From: Boseongicola sp.
GTDB lineage: Bacteria > Pseudomonadota > Alphaproteobacteria > Rhodobacterales > Rhodobacteraceae
Direction of reading: 5' to 3'
DNA length: 41,981 nucleotides
NCBI GenBank assembly: GCA_028824715.1
Contig: JAPPCV010000097.1
Coordinates: 1-41,981 of the forward strand
Below, in pieces: positions 36,109-41,981 of this stretch. The notes beneath the pieces were generated by a model. The model did not search any database. It had not been told where the DNA came from and worked only from the letters and a program-made list of their open reading frames with translations. How positions within the stretch are numbered: position 1 is the first letter of the stretch; each line of letters starts with the position of its first letter. The position numbers and the translations under genes are program-made.

Positions 36109-37773
36109 TTGGTTGAGCTGTTGATCCGGAACGAGGAATCGGGGCACGCATGGAGGGTCTGGCCGGACGCGGAACTGATTCCGTCGGGAAAGGTGCAGGA
36201 AAGGGGAAGCTACCTATTCGAACTCAATCAATTCGATGAAGCATCGGTTGCTGACCTTCTGATAGACGATGTGCCGCTTGAGGCTCTTCGCGTAACGAAA
36301 CCCGAGACAGCCCTCTGGAGATGGTCGCCAGGGTTTCACGCCGGTACCGTGGAGGCGGAACTGCGCTTGCCAGGTGCTGGCAAGCGGTACTTCGAGATCG
36401 TCACGGATCCAGATCTTCGAAAACTGACACGCTCGGACTTCGATGGGATGGTGAAGGAGATCCTTCAGGATACGTTTGCGTTGTTCGCCTTAAGCGGCTT
36501 TCGCATTGGCGTTGGCCGGGGAGCCGGTGGTCGTCCTCCACCGATCGCTCGTCTTGAGTTTCTTCGCTCACGAGTTCACGAGCTTGAAGAGGCAACATGG
36601 GACGTGGCACGGAACCCTCGACGAATGCTGAGGGCGGAAGAAGCGATGGTGCCGTATCACCGGGCAGTGCGCGCCACAGGTCCGGAAATCCTGCGCTCCT
36701 TCCAATCGGGCCGAGTGCGCCCGGAAAGCGGCTCGTCTGGACGGCTGCCGGCTGCTCTCCGGGGTGTTTTGCCAAAGAAAATTCGGCTGCGCCGACGGCG
36801 CAGTTCCCTTGATCTGCCCGAGCATCGCCAAATGGCGGCGTGCCTCCGTTCGTGGCAGGCATGGCTTAACGCAACGGCCAGCCTTCTCGATCGCACGGCA
36901 GGCTCGGACGACCCGGAAGCCAAGCAGGCTGGAATCGCGTGGGCAGATCGATGCAGGCGGTTGGCCAGGCGGCTTGGTCAGTTAAGTGACTTGGCGCCAT
37001 TCGCCGAGGCGCCCGATGCGGAGCCGCGTCTCCTGCTCTCCTCAGTGTTCCGAAACGTTCCGCCTTATCGTCGGTTCTACCAGCTTTGGCAGGACATGAA
37101 CGTCGGCATCGCCGCCGTGTTCGGAGCCTTCCTCGAAATGCCACTGGCACGCACATTCGAGCTCTATGAGCTTTGGTGTTTCCTGCGCCTTCTGCGAGCC
37201 GCTGCGGAAGTGTACGGAGGTGACGGGCTTGATGTGAGCAATCTCTTTGTACGCGAAGCTGGCGGCGGAGTGACGGTAGCTGCAGGCGCTGTAACGGTTC
37301 CGGTCGGGTCAGGTTGGAAGCTTTGCTTTCAGAGGACGTACCGGGAATTCTGGCTGGAAGCAGGCGGTCGCGGATCCTTTAGCAGGATCATGAAGCCCGA
37401 TTTGGTAATGCGTCGAGAGTTGGAAGGCCAATTGGAGAGTTCGGAACGCTTGATCGTTCTTGACGCCAAGTATCGGATCGAAGACGGACTTACCGAGGCA
37501 CTGAATTCGATCCATACATACAGGGACGCCCTGGTTCATGAAGCTGAGGTTGGTGGTGTGGAAGGCAGCGTGACGGCTGCATATCTGCTGGCGCCGCATG
37601 TCCCCGAAATGGACACTAGTTCCGGGTACCAAGGTGTGGCGATGCCAGCCCGGTTGTTTCACCCAGAATACCGTCGGCGCTTTCGTTTCGGTATCGTTTC
37701 GTTGCGGCCAGGCATGCAAGCCGCAGAGTTGCGTGACGTACTCAAAACAATTGTCGCCGATGCAATGGCGTGA
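36109..37773 (+). CDS. McrC-like DUF2357/PD-(D/E)XK nuclease, restriction subunit R2
   Basis: A 554-residue nuclease subunit. The N-terminal half fits DUF2357 (FNQF-like beta region followed by helical SVFRNVPPYRRFYQLW at about 325). The C-terminal domain is a PD-(D/E)XK nuclease: KPD with D431, then LIVLDAKYR with D452 and K454, and a following SIHTYRDAL helix. Such proteins act as the cleavage partner of McrB-like NTPases, as in LlaJI.R2. The start is a TTG at 36109, six bases after the McrB-like stop, so the three genes form one operon. Confidence 0.85.
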   Translation: MVELLIRNEESGHAWRVWPDAELIPSGKVQERGSYLFELNQFDEASVADLLIDDVPLEALRVTKPETALWRWSPGFHAGTVEAELRLPGAGKRYFEIVTDPDLRKLTRSDFDGMVKEILQDTFALFALSGFRIGVGRGAGGRPPPIARLEFLRSRVHELEEATWDVARNPRRMLRAEEAMVPYHRAVRATGPEILRSFQSGRVRPESGSSGRLPAALRGVLPKKIRLRRRRSSLDLPEHRQMAACLRSWQAWLNATASLLDRTAGSDDPEAKQAGIAWADRCRRLARRLGQLSDLAPFAEAPDAEPRLLLSSVFRNVPPYRRFYQLWQDMNVGIAAVFGAFLEMPLARTFELYELWCFLRLLRAAAEVYGGDGLDVSNLFVREAGGGVTVAAGAVTVPVGSGWKLCFQRTYREFWLEAGGRGSFSRIMKPDLVMRRELEGQLESSERLIVLDAKYRIEDGLTEALNSIHTYRDALVHEAEVGGVEGSVTAAYLLAPHVPEMDTSSGYQGVAMPARLFHPEYRRRFRFGIVSLRPGMQAAELRDVLKTIVADAMA

Positions 37774-37781
37774 GGCAGAAC

Positions 37782-38149
37782 ATGGCGGAAGTGTTCGGAC
37801 ACCTGAAGGCGCTGAAGGAGCGGCGCAACGCTCCGTCCCGCCTGACGATCAAGCAGCCGGTTCATTAATGCGGCCATTTCCCTGGACGGCCAGGTTCGCC
37901 TCATGGTCCAGACCTTGCTGGAAACCGGGACGCGTTTCCGAGTTCGTGGCGTTGCGCGTCGAGGATGTCAGCATTGACGAACGGGTGATTGCCTTCGAGA
38001 GCGGCACGAGGCGCAAAGTGCCGATCCGCTTCGTGCTTGCCCTTCTGCTGTCCATGCACATGGGCAAGCGGCGGTCCAGACCGCTGTTCGTCCGCCGCGA
38101 GGAGAGTGCGGGAGTGTTGCCCGTCCATTTCCGCCAGAGGTTCGGGCAA
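37782..38149 (+). pseudogene. tyrosine integrase relic with two frameshifts, cut by IS1595
   Basis: Eight bases after the nuclease gene, an ATG begins MAEVFGHLKALKERRNAPSR and stops at 37866. The +1 frame continues with ISLDGQVRLMVQTLLETGTR (37876-37935). The next frame continues with VSEFVALRVEDVSIDERVI and later KVPIRFVLALLLSMHMG, RPLFVRRE and RQRFGQI. Together these read as one tyrosine recombinase of a family with the arrangement LLETGxRVSE. The catalytic arginine region survives, but the HxxR and tyrosine segments are missing because the IS1595 element starts at 38158. It is non-functional and shows an older mobile element ended here. Confidence 0.7.
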
Positions 38150-38157
38150 ATTTTTTT
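38150..38157 (+). repeat. left 8-bp target-site duplication of the IS1595 element
   Basis: ATTTTTTT directly before the left inverted repeat. The same eight bases follow the right inverted repeat at 41006-41013. IS1595-family elements duplicate 8 bp and favour AT-rich targets. Confidence 0.85.
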
Positions 38158-38218
38158 CGCTTTGTTGTAGCAGTGCAGCACGAACAACATTTAGTGGCAT
38201 TCTCGCATTATGACACAA
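38158..38218 (+). repeat. left terminal inverted repeat of the IS1595 element
   Basis: The first 33 bases, beginning CGCTTTGTTGTAGCAGTGCA, match the reverse complement of the right end exactly. The similarity then continues with a few substitutions and one indel to 38218. Confidence 0.88.
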
Positions 38219-38223
38219 CACAA

Positions 38224-38245
38224 TATTTAGCCACGAGGCTAAATA
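38224..38245 (+). repeat. perfect hairpin just inside the left end
   Basis: TATTTAGCC (38224-38232) and GGCTAAATA (38237-38245) form a 9-bp stem with an ACGA loop. It could block read-through transcription into the element or mark a regulatory RNA. No T tract follows; a TTGACA lies at 38248-38253. Confidence 0.5.
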
Positions 38246-38272
38246 CTTTGACAAGAAAATTAGGAGAAAAAT

Positions 38273-38473
38273 TTGAAATCAAACATCACACACGTCAAGA
38301 CTACAATAGAAGATGATGGCAGCATAAATCATGCCATTGAAATGAAAATTCCAAATGGAAAAAGTACGCGCTGTTATAGGATTGCAGCACGACACAACAT
38401 TTGGTCCCATGCCTTTACTTTTTGGAAATTCCCGCAAGCACCTTCAACCTATCGATTTCGGGATCGGGCTTGA
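38273..38473 (+). CDS. small chimeric hypothetical protein
   Basis: A 66-codon frame starts at TTG 38273 after AGGAG (38262-38266). The first 33 residues (SNITHVKTTIEDDGS, then KIPNGKSTR) look like a genuine AT-rich small protein. From residue 33 on, the codons lie in a diverged copy of the IS1595 terminal repeat (38369-38410), so the original C-terminus has been replaced. The 53-codon gene on the other strand overlaps its end. Function is unknown and it may be non-functional. Confidence 0.35.
   Translation: MKSNITHVKTTIEDDGSINHAIEMKIPNGKSTRCYRIAARHNIWSHAFTFWKFPQAPSTYRFRDRA
38369..38410 (+). repeat. internal, diverged copy of the IS1595 terminal repeat
   Basis: The stretch around TGCAGCACGACACAACATTT aligns with the left terminal repeat (38170-38200) in the same orientation, with several substitutions and one inserted base. 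It appears to be an older end of a related element trapped within this one. Confidence 0.65.
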
Positions 38474-38576
38474 TTTCTTCCGCCAGGACTTCTTCATCGG
38501 ATAGATCGTCACTTTCGGAAATCTTCTTTTTCAATACTTCATCAAAGTAGTCGTCTATCACTTCATGCAGTCTCAT
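38415..38576 (-). CDS. 53-residue acidic hypothetical protein
   Basis: ATG 38576, with GAGGAA eight bases upstream, begins MRLHEVIDDYFDEVLKKK. The product is strongly acidic in the middle (ISESDDLSDEEVLAEEIKPD) and ends in GISKK before TAA at 38415. The helical, charged character and good ribosome-binding site support a real gene, although it is very short. I do not recognise it. It is cargo of the IS1595 element and its AT-rich codon use suggests phage or low-GC origin. Confidence 0.5.
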   Translation of the reverse strand: MRLHEVIDDYFDEVLKKKISESDDLSDEEVLAEEIKPDPEIDRLKVLAGISKK

Positions 38577-38642
38577 TCGTCGTTCCTCAATATCCGCTAT
38601 TTATCAAGTTCAGCTAAATAATTTTCATAAAGGAGATAAAAA

Positions 38643-38858
38643 ATGATTGAAATCACGAAGTCTACCAAAAAGATTCAACCCAGATATCTGAACAAACCGC
38701 CGACCACGAAACTGGACAGATTCAAGTGCAACCTTGTGAGAAGATTTGCACGACTCCTTGGAATACCCATTGGGATACAGCACAAGTTCTACATGAAAAG
38801 ATGGGTCAAGAATCCCGACTACGTCGAGGACGAGACTGCTTCGCCTTTCCAATTCTGA
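38643..38858 (+). CDS. 71-residue basic hypothetical protein
   Basis: ATG 38643 follows a strong AAAGGAGA ribosome-binding site. The product is basic (RFKCNLVRRFARLLGIPIGI), with no signal peptide or known motif, and ends SPFQF. Its last 53 bases overlap the tail of the convergent 108-codon gene. Codon use is AT-rich, as in the other cargo genes. Not recognised. Confidence 0.5.
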   Translation: MIEITKSTKKIQPRYLNKPPTTKLDRFKCNLVRRFARLLGIPIGIQHKFYMKRWVKNPDYVEDETASPFQF

Positions 38859-39132
38859 ACGAATTCTTGATGTTCATCTCTGCCACATCAACAACGTCAT
38901 GTTCTAGATTGATGCGTTTTTCCACTTCGTCCTTGATTTCCTTCAAGGAACATGACGAACGGAAAACAAAACTAGAAGTTGTATCATCAGAGTATTTACC
39001 GGTTGCGATGCTATCAACAAGGTCTATCAAGCAGTCCCGCCGGTCATCATAGGTCTGATTGCCAATTGTGTCATCTTTAAGGCGAAACGAGAGAAAATAC
39101 CAATTGTCTGTTATTTGACTAGTTGTTATCAT
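38806..39132 (-). CDS. 108-residue hypothetical protein
   Basis: ATG 39132 is preferred to the in-frame ATG at 39144 because GGAGG lies five bases before it. The product begins MITTSQITDNWYFLSFRLKD and contains a regular mix of strands and helices (RRDCLIDLVDSIATGKY, then SLKEIKDEVEKRINLEHD). It has no signal peptide and no motif I recognise. AT-rich codon use differs sharply from the chromosome. Its 3' end overlaps the convergent 71-codon gene. A phage ancestry is possible but unproven. Confidence 0.55.
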   Translation of the reverse strand: MITTSQITDNWYFLSFRLKDDTIGNQTYDDRRDCLIDLVDSIATGKYSDDTTSSFVFRSSCSLKEIKDEVEKRINLEHDVVDVAEMNIKNSFRIGKAKQSRPRRSRDS

Positions 39133-39213
39133 CACTTCCTCCATTTCACAAGAATGCCACCGATGCCATCCACAGAAACCAAGAAAAGGGACGGCACCGG
39201 CAGCACCTACCCG

Positions 39214-39666
39214 TCACTTGACGGATTCGCAAGGGGTCTTGGGGATCCCGTATGCTTCATGTTCGTAGTTGGCTTGTCCCCATTGCGCCAAAGTGAGATC
39301 GGCGGGGCATGGCTGCATCTGGCCGTCAAGGGAATTGGCAAGACCGATCCAAAGCATCAGGTGTTGCCGTGAGTCGAATTCCAAGCCCTTCGCATCCATC
39401 GCCTTGTCCACCATGTCCGACAAGGTTCTCATGTAGGCATTGCACTTGTATTGCATGGCAAGGTCCGACGAAGGGACACGATGGACGCACCGGCGCACCA
39501 CGGCATCCCAATTGCTGCCATGGTCCGTGATCCAGTCCTGCAAGACATCGCTTCCTCGCGCGGCTGCTTGTTCGCGTGTCTTGATCTTGGCTGGATCGTA
39601 AAGATGGTCCGCCGTTGCCATGGACGCCAACGTTACAAGAGCCGTTGCCAAAAAGATGTTTTTCAT
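39214..39666 (-). CDS. secreted or periplasmic protein of unknown function
   Basis: A 150-residue protein with a classical signal peptide (MKNIFLATALVTLASMATA, cleavage after A-T-A). The mature part contains four cysteines (RRCVHR, YKCNAY, QPCPAD, TPCESV), which suggests disulfides in the periplasm, and a helical segment SDMVDKAMDAKGLEF. ATG 39666 follows GGGAGGG; an upstream in-frame start lacks a signal peptide. It is GC-rich, unlike the other cargo genes, and lies between them and the transposase. I do not recognise the family. Confidence 0.65.
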   Translation of the reverse strand: MKNIFLATALVTLASMATADHLYDPAKIKTREQAAARGSDVLQDWITDHGSNWDAVVRRCVHRVPSSDLAMQYKCNAYMRTLSDMVDKAMDAKGLEFDSRQHLMLWIGLANSLDGQMQPCPADLTLAQWGQANYEHEAYGIPKTPCESVK

Positions 39667-39879
39667 GGGGGTTCCCTCCCGCATCAAGTTGCAGCCAAGC
39701 GGGTGCCGGGCCGTTGCAACTTCATCCGAGATGGGTGAGGCCCCGCCTGTTCGCCAAGGCACAAGGAGCTACCCCGTGCCGATACAAGGGCTGTTCTATT
39801 CAGCGGGCGACCCGACCAAGCGGGCTCGAATGAAGTTGCAAGGGAAAGGTTAGAATGGCGGGCGGGCGGAAGTCAACGC

Positions 39880-40827
39880 CTACTTGAGCGACATCGGCAT
39901 CGCGGCAAGCTCGTCACCAGTGATGCTTGCCGTTGGTCGGGCAAGCGCGGCAACGGGATCCTGTCCGTTCCACCTGTAGAAGGCCATGTAGTGGTCAAGG
40001 TACTTCGTGGCCACTCCGTTGAAGGGACGCATGAACCGCTTCACCTGTGAATGGAGCGAGTTGACCGTCTGGAGGTGGATGCTCCCATCCCGCGTACGGT
40101 GTTCCAGTGCGTAATGGGTAAGCCCTTGCCGCTTGGCGAAGCCAGGGTATGCCGAATGCTTGTCCGTTACCAGGAGCGCGTCAGAGGCGATGTACGGGCC
40201 AAGCGTGTCCGTTACCTGCTTGATCGTCATTCTCCCAAGGCAAGTGCTCTGGAGCAAGGTGTTCCTTGAACGATCAATGGCGGTGACGATACAAACCTGC
40301 TCCTTGCTGATGCCGCGTTTCTTGACTTGCTTGCCTCGTTTCCGGCTTGGTCTTGGAATGCCTTTCCTTTGTCCCTTGTAGCTCAAGGCGAAGTAGGTTT
40401 CGTCTGCTTCAACGATGCCGCTTAGTTTTGGAGCGTCGATTTTCGTCAGTGCATTCAGGATTTTGTGCCTCCAAAAGAACGCCGTCCGCAAGTTCAGTCC
40501 TGTTGCTTTTGCTATTTTTCGCAACGGCATTTGGTTGGTGAACATCAAGTCCAAATACTTGTTCCAAGTCTCCAGTGGCTTCTTGGTGTGGTGAAATGCG
40601 GTTTTTGTCTTTGCGTTGAATGTCTTCGAACATTCCTTGCACTTGTAACGCTTTATGCCTCTGCAACTTCCGCGATTTGTGACGTTTTCACTGTTGCAAT
40701 GTGGGCATTTGGTTGGATTCTCGTTTATCTTGAGTTCCAAATCGTTTTCAAATTCAAGCGCCAGTGCTGCTTTGAATTCGTGTTTTTGTTCTTGGGTGAG
40801 TGTGTCGATAAAAGCATATATATCCAT
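39880..40827 (-). CDS. IS1595-family transposase
   Basis: A 315-residue transposase. The N-terminal zinc ribbon has CPHC near residue 41 and YKCKEC near 61. The ISXO2-like catalytic domain shows the first aspartate in VEADETYF, the second in VTDKHSAYPGF, and the NSLHSQVKRFMR and YLDHYMAFYRW blocks that carry the last acidic/amide position. Length is normal for IS1595 relatives. It reads inward from about 180 bases inside the right terminal repeat, and nothing suggests inactivation. Confidence 0.9.
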   Translation of the reverse strand: MDIYAFIDTLTQEQKHEFKAALALEFENDLELKINENPTKCPHCNSENVTNRGSCRGIKRYKCKECSKTFNAKTKTAFHHTKKPLETWNKYLDLMFTNQMPLRKIAKATGLNLRTAFFWRHKILNALTKIDAPKLSGIVEADETYFALSYKGQRKGIPRPSRKRGKQVKKRGISKEQVCIVTAIDRSRNTLLQSTCLGRMTIKQVTDTLGPYIASDALLVTDKHSAYPGFAKRQGLTHYALEHRTRDGSIHLQTVNSLHSQVKRFMRPFNGVATKYLDHYMAFYRWNGQDPVAALARPTASITGDELAAMPMSLK

Positions 40828-40943
40828 TCTTTCTACATATGCTTTTTTTGGGAATTGTCAAGAGTTTTTGGTGTGAATTGATTTGTTCAATTTCAGTGAA
40901 TTAGAATCTGGAATTGAAAATGGATTTGGCTGCTAGATGTAGT

Positions 40944-41005
40944 TTGTGTCATGATGCGGGAGATGCCACTAGATGTTGTTCGTGCTGCACTGCTACAACA
41001 AAGCG
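40944..41005 (-). repeat. right terminal inverted repeat of the IS1595 element
   Basis: The segment ending in CTGCTACAACAAAGCG is the inverted partner of 38158-38218. Confidence 0.88.
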
Positions 41006-41013
41006 ATTTTTTT
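41006..41013 (+). repeat. right 8-bp target-site duplication
   Basis: ATTTTTTT, identical to 38150-38157. Confidence 0.85.
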
Positions 41014-41570
41014 CAGGCGCAAGCGCCACCTGCGGACGTGCATCGCGGGGGCGCCCCTAGCGAGAATTCCGTCGCTGCCATGCAGGGCGGCGCTCGCGGC
41101 GTCCATCATGACATTTCGATTATTGTTGCTACTGCGAATCAATCATATGATGAACTGTCGGCAACAAGCCAATGAGAGCCTTGGGAATTCAGAAAATTCG
41201 ACCGTCTCGCGTCATGCCCCTCCCCAAGCACGGAAACTTAGGTTTGTGAAAGAAATCCGGACGCTGGCCGCATCGATCAGTCTCAGCATTCGTGAAGTTC
41301 ACAGGAAGATCGGAAAGAGGGCAAGCCGTAGCCGGATCGGCGAAATCACAAAGCAGGTCCGATGCCGAGCCAAAAGAGATCGGCTGCAGGCCGTTTCGCC
41401 TCAAGTCAAGCGATAACCATGTCAGCCAAGTGTTCGGGGCCGCCGGTCAGCCCCAAAATTCTGATGAAACCTCAACTGTACGCTTGCCCCTTTGACTACA
41501 AAGACCAACTGTCCGACCGAGCCATTAAGTTCTACGTCGATCTGTCGACAATGCGCTCCTAACCGGCCTC
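41014..41570. other. about 560 bp right of the IS1595 element without a supported gene
   Basis: It does not continue the split integrase recognisably. A plus-strand frame ending at 41416 contains a basic stretch (KEIRTLAASISLSIREVHRK) that resembles a helix-turn-helix, but no start or ribosome-binding site supports it. It is probably decayed island DNA. Confidence 0.3.
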
Positions 41571-41981
41571 CTATTCTCTACGCATCAAGAACCTTGCTAA
41601 CCTTTGATATTCATCGACTTTTTTTCTTGATGAATTCTCCAAAGCCTGATTGAGAGACTTTGCAAGCTCTTCCTCACCAAGTCGAGCAAGCGCGGTCATC
41701 AATGCACTGATATTGTCCTTTCTAGCGGTTCTGGGTCGAAAATCCTTGCTTACGGACTCGCCAAATCGTCTCACAGCATCGTTCGTCTCTAGAACACGTC
41801 CTTGCCGCAGCAAACTGTCGAACTCCAGCAGAAGCTGGTGCTTCTCGGGGTCACTCTTCTCCAGGTCACGCACTGCCTTTGACGTTACCTGATCCAGTGG
41901 TTTTGACTTCCTGCCACCGCTGGGGGTTTTTCTGCGTCCCGTCGATTGAGACGGCTTGGTGGCTGCAGCCAGATAAGTCAG
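41571..41981 (-). CDS. unidentified protein, C-terminal part (5' end outside the window)
   Basis: The minus-strand frame is open from the window edge to a stop at 41571, giving at least 136 residues. The first part is a basic low-complexity linker (TGRRKTPSGGRKSKP). The rest is helical (KHQLLLEFDSLLRQGRVLET, then ALMTALARLGEEELAKSL). An internal GTG at 41873 is a possible start, but the open frame argues for a longer protein. I do not recognise it. Confidence 0.5.
   Translation of the reverse strand: MTYLAAATKPSQSTGRRKTPSGGRKSKPLDQVTSKAVRDLEKSDPEKHQLLLEFDSLLRQGRVLETNDAVRRFGESVSKDFRPRTARKDNISALMTALARLGEEELAKSLNQALENSSRKKVDEYQRLARFLMRRE

Larger units (their letters stand above)
38158..41005 (-). 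mobile_element. IS1595-family transposon, 2848 bp, with cargo genes
   Basis: The element is bounded by about 61-bp terminal inverted repeats and a perfect 8-bp target duplication. It contains one IS1595 transposase (minus strand, near the right end) and at least four small non-transposition genes, so it is larger than a plain IS1595 element. Its interior, especially 38220-39140, is far more AT-rich than the host chromosome. Intact ends, a complete transposase and a perfect duplication indicate recent insertion. It split an already decayed integrase gene. Confidence 0.88.

Overview
The window is GC-rich DNA of an alphaproteobacterium, probably close to the Rhodobacterales. The indicators are an F1-only ATP synthase operon (atpHAGDC with no F0 genes), divergent hemE and hemC, a PhaR regulator, and single-copy nth, clpA and gloB. 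This assignment rests on gene content and order and was not tested by a search.

The left part (1 to about 17100) is ordinary chromosome. It holds the tail of an unidentified gene, a PfkB-family (adenosine kinase-like) kinase overlapping nth, an AraC-type/MGMT DNA-repair protein, the F1 ATPase operon on the minus strand, a methyltransferase divergent from gloB, clpA, hemE/hemC, phaR, a MATE exporter and a VOC (glyoxalase-like) gene. The VOC gene has lost its first roughly 25 codons exactly where foreign DNA begins.

The right part (about 17100 to the end) looks like a defence island or integrative element. It opens with two overlapping tyrosine recombinases. Next comes a 1369-residue protein joining a HigA-like DNA-binding domain, a restriction-endonuclease-like domain and a very long uncharacterised region; a palindrome sits in its promoter spacer. 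These are followed by a SIR2-family protein, two small lipoproteins, a broken IS110 transposase, a HEPN-motif protein, a two-gene cassette (Schlafen/AlbA_2-like protein plus a GmrSD-type DUF262/HNH nuclease), and a three-gene LlaJI/BsuMI-like restriction-modification system (5-cytosine methyltransferase, McrB-like NTPase, McrC-like DUF2357 nuclease).

Behind the restriction system lies a frameshifted integrase relic. It is interrupted by a 2848-bp IS1595-family transposon with about 61-bp terminal inverted repeats, a perfect 8-bp target duplication (ATTTTTTT), a transposase and several small AT-rich cargo genes. The window ends in an unidentified partial gene.

The best candidates for something new are the HigA-nuclease giant protein with its putative self-operator (19855-24060), the HEPN protein (27485-28822), and the DUF262/HNH plus AlbA_2 pair. 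The cassettes are stacked between mobile elements, which suggests accretion of separate immune modules rather than one large operon.
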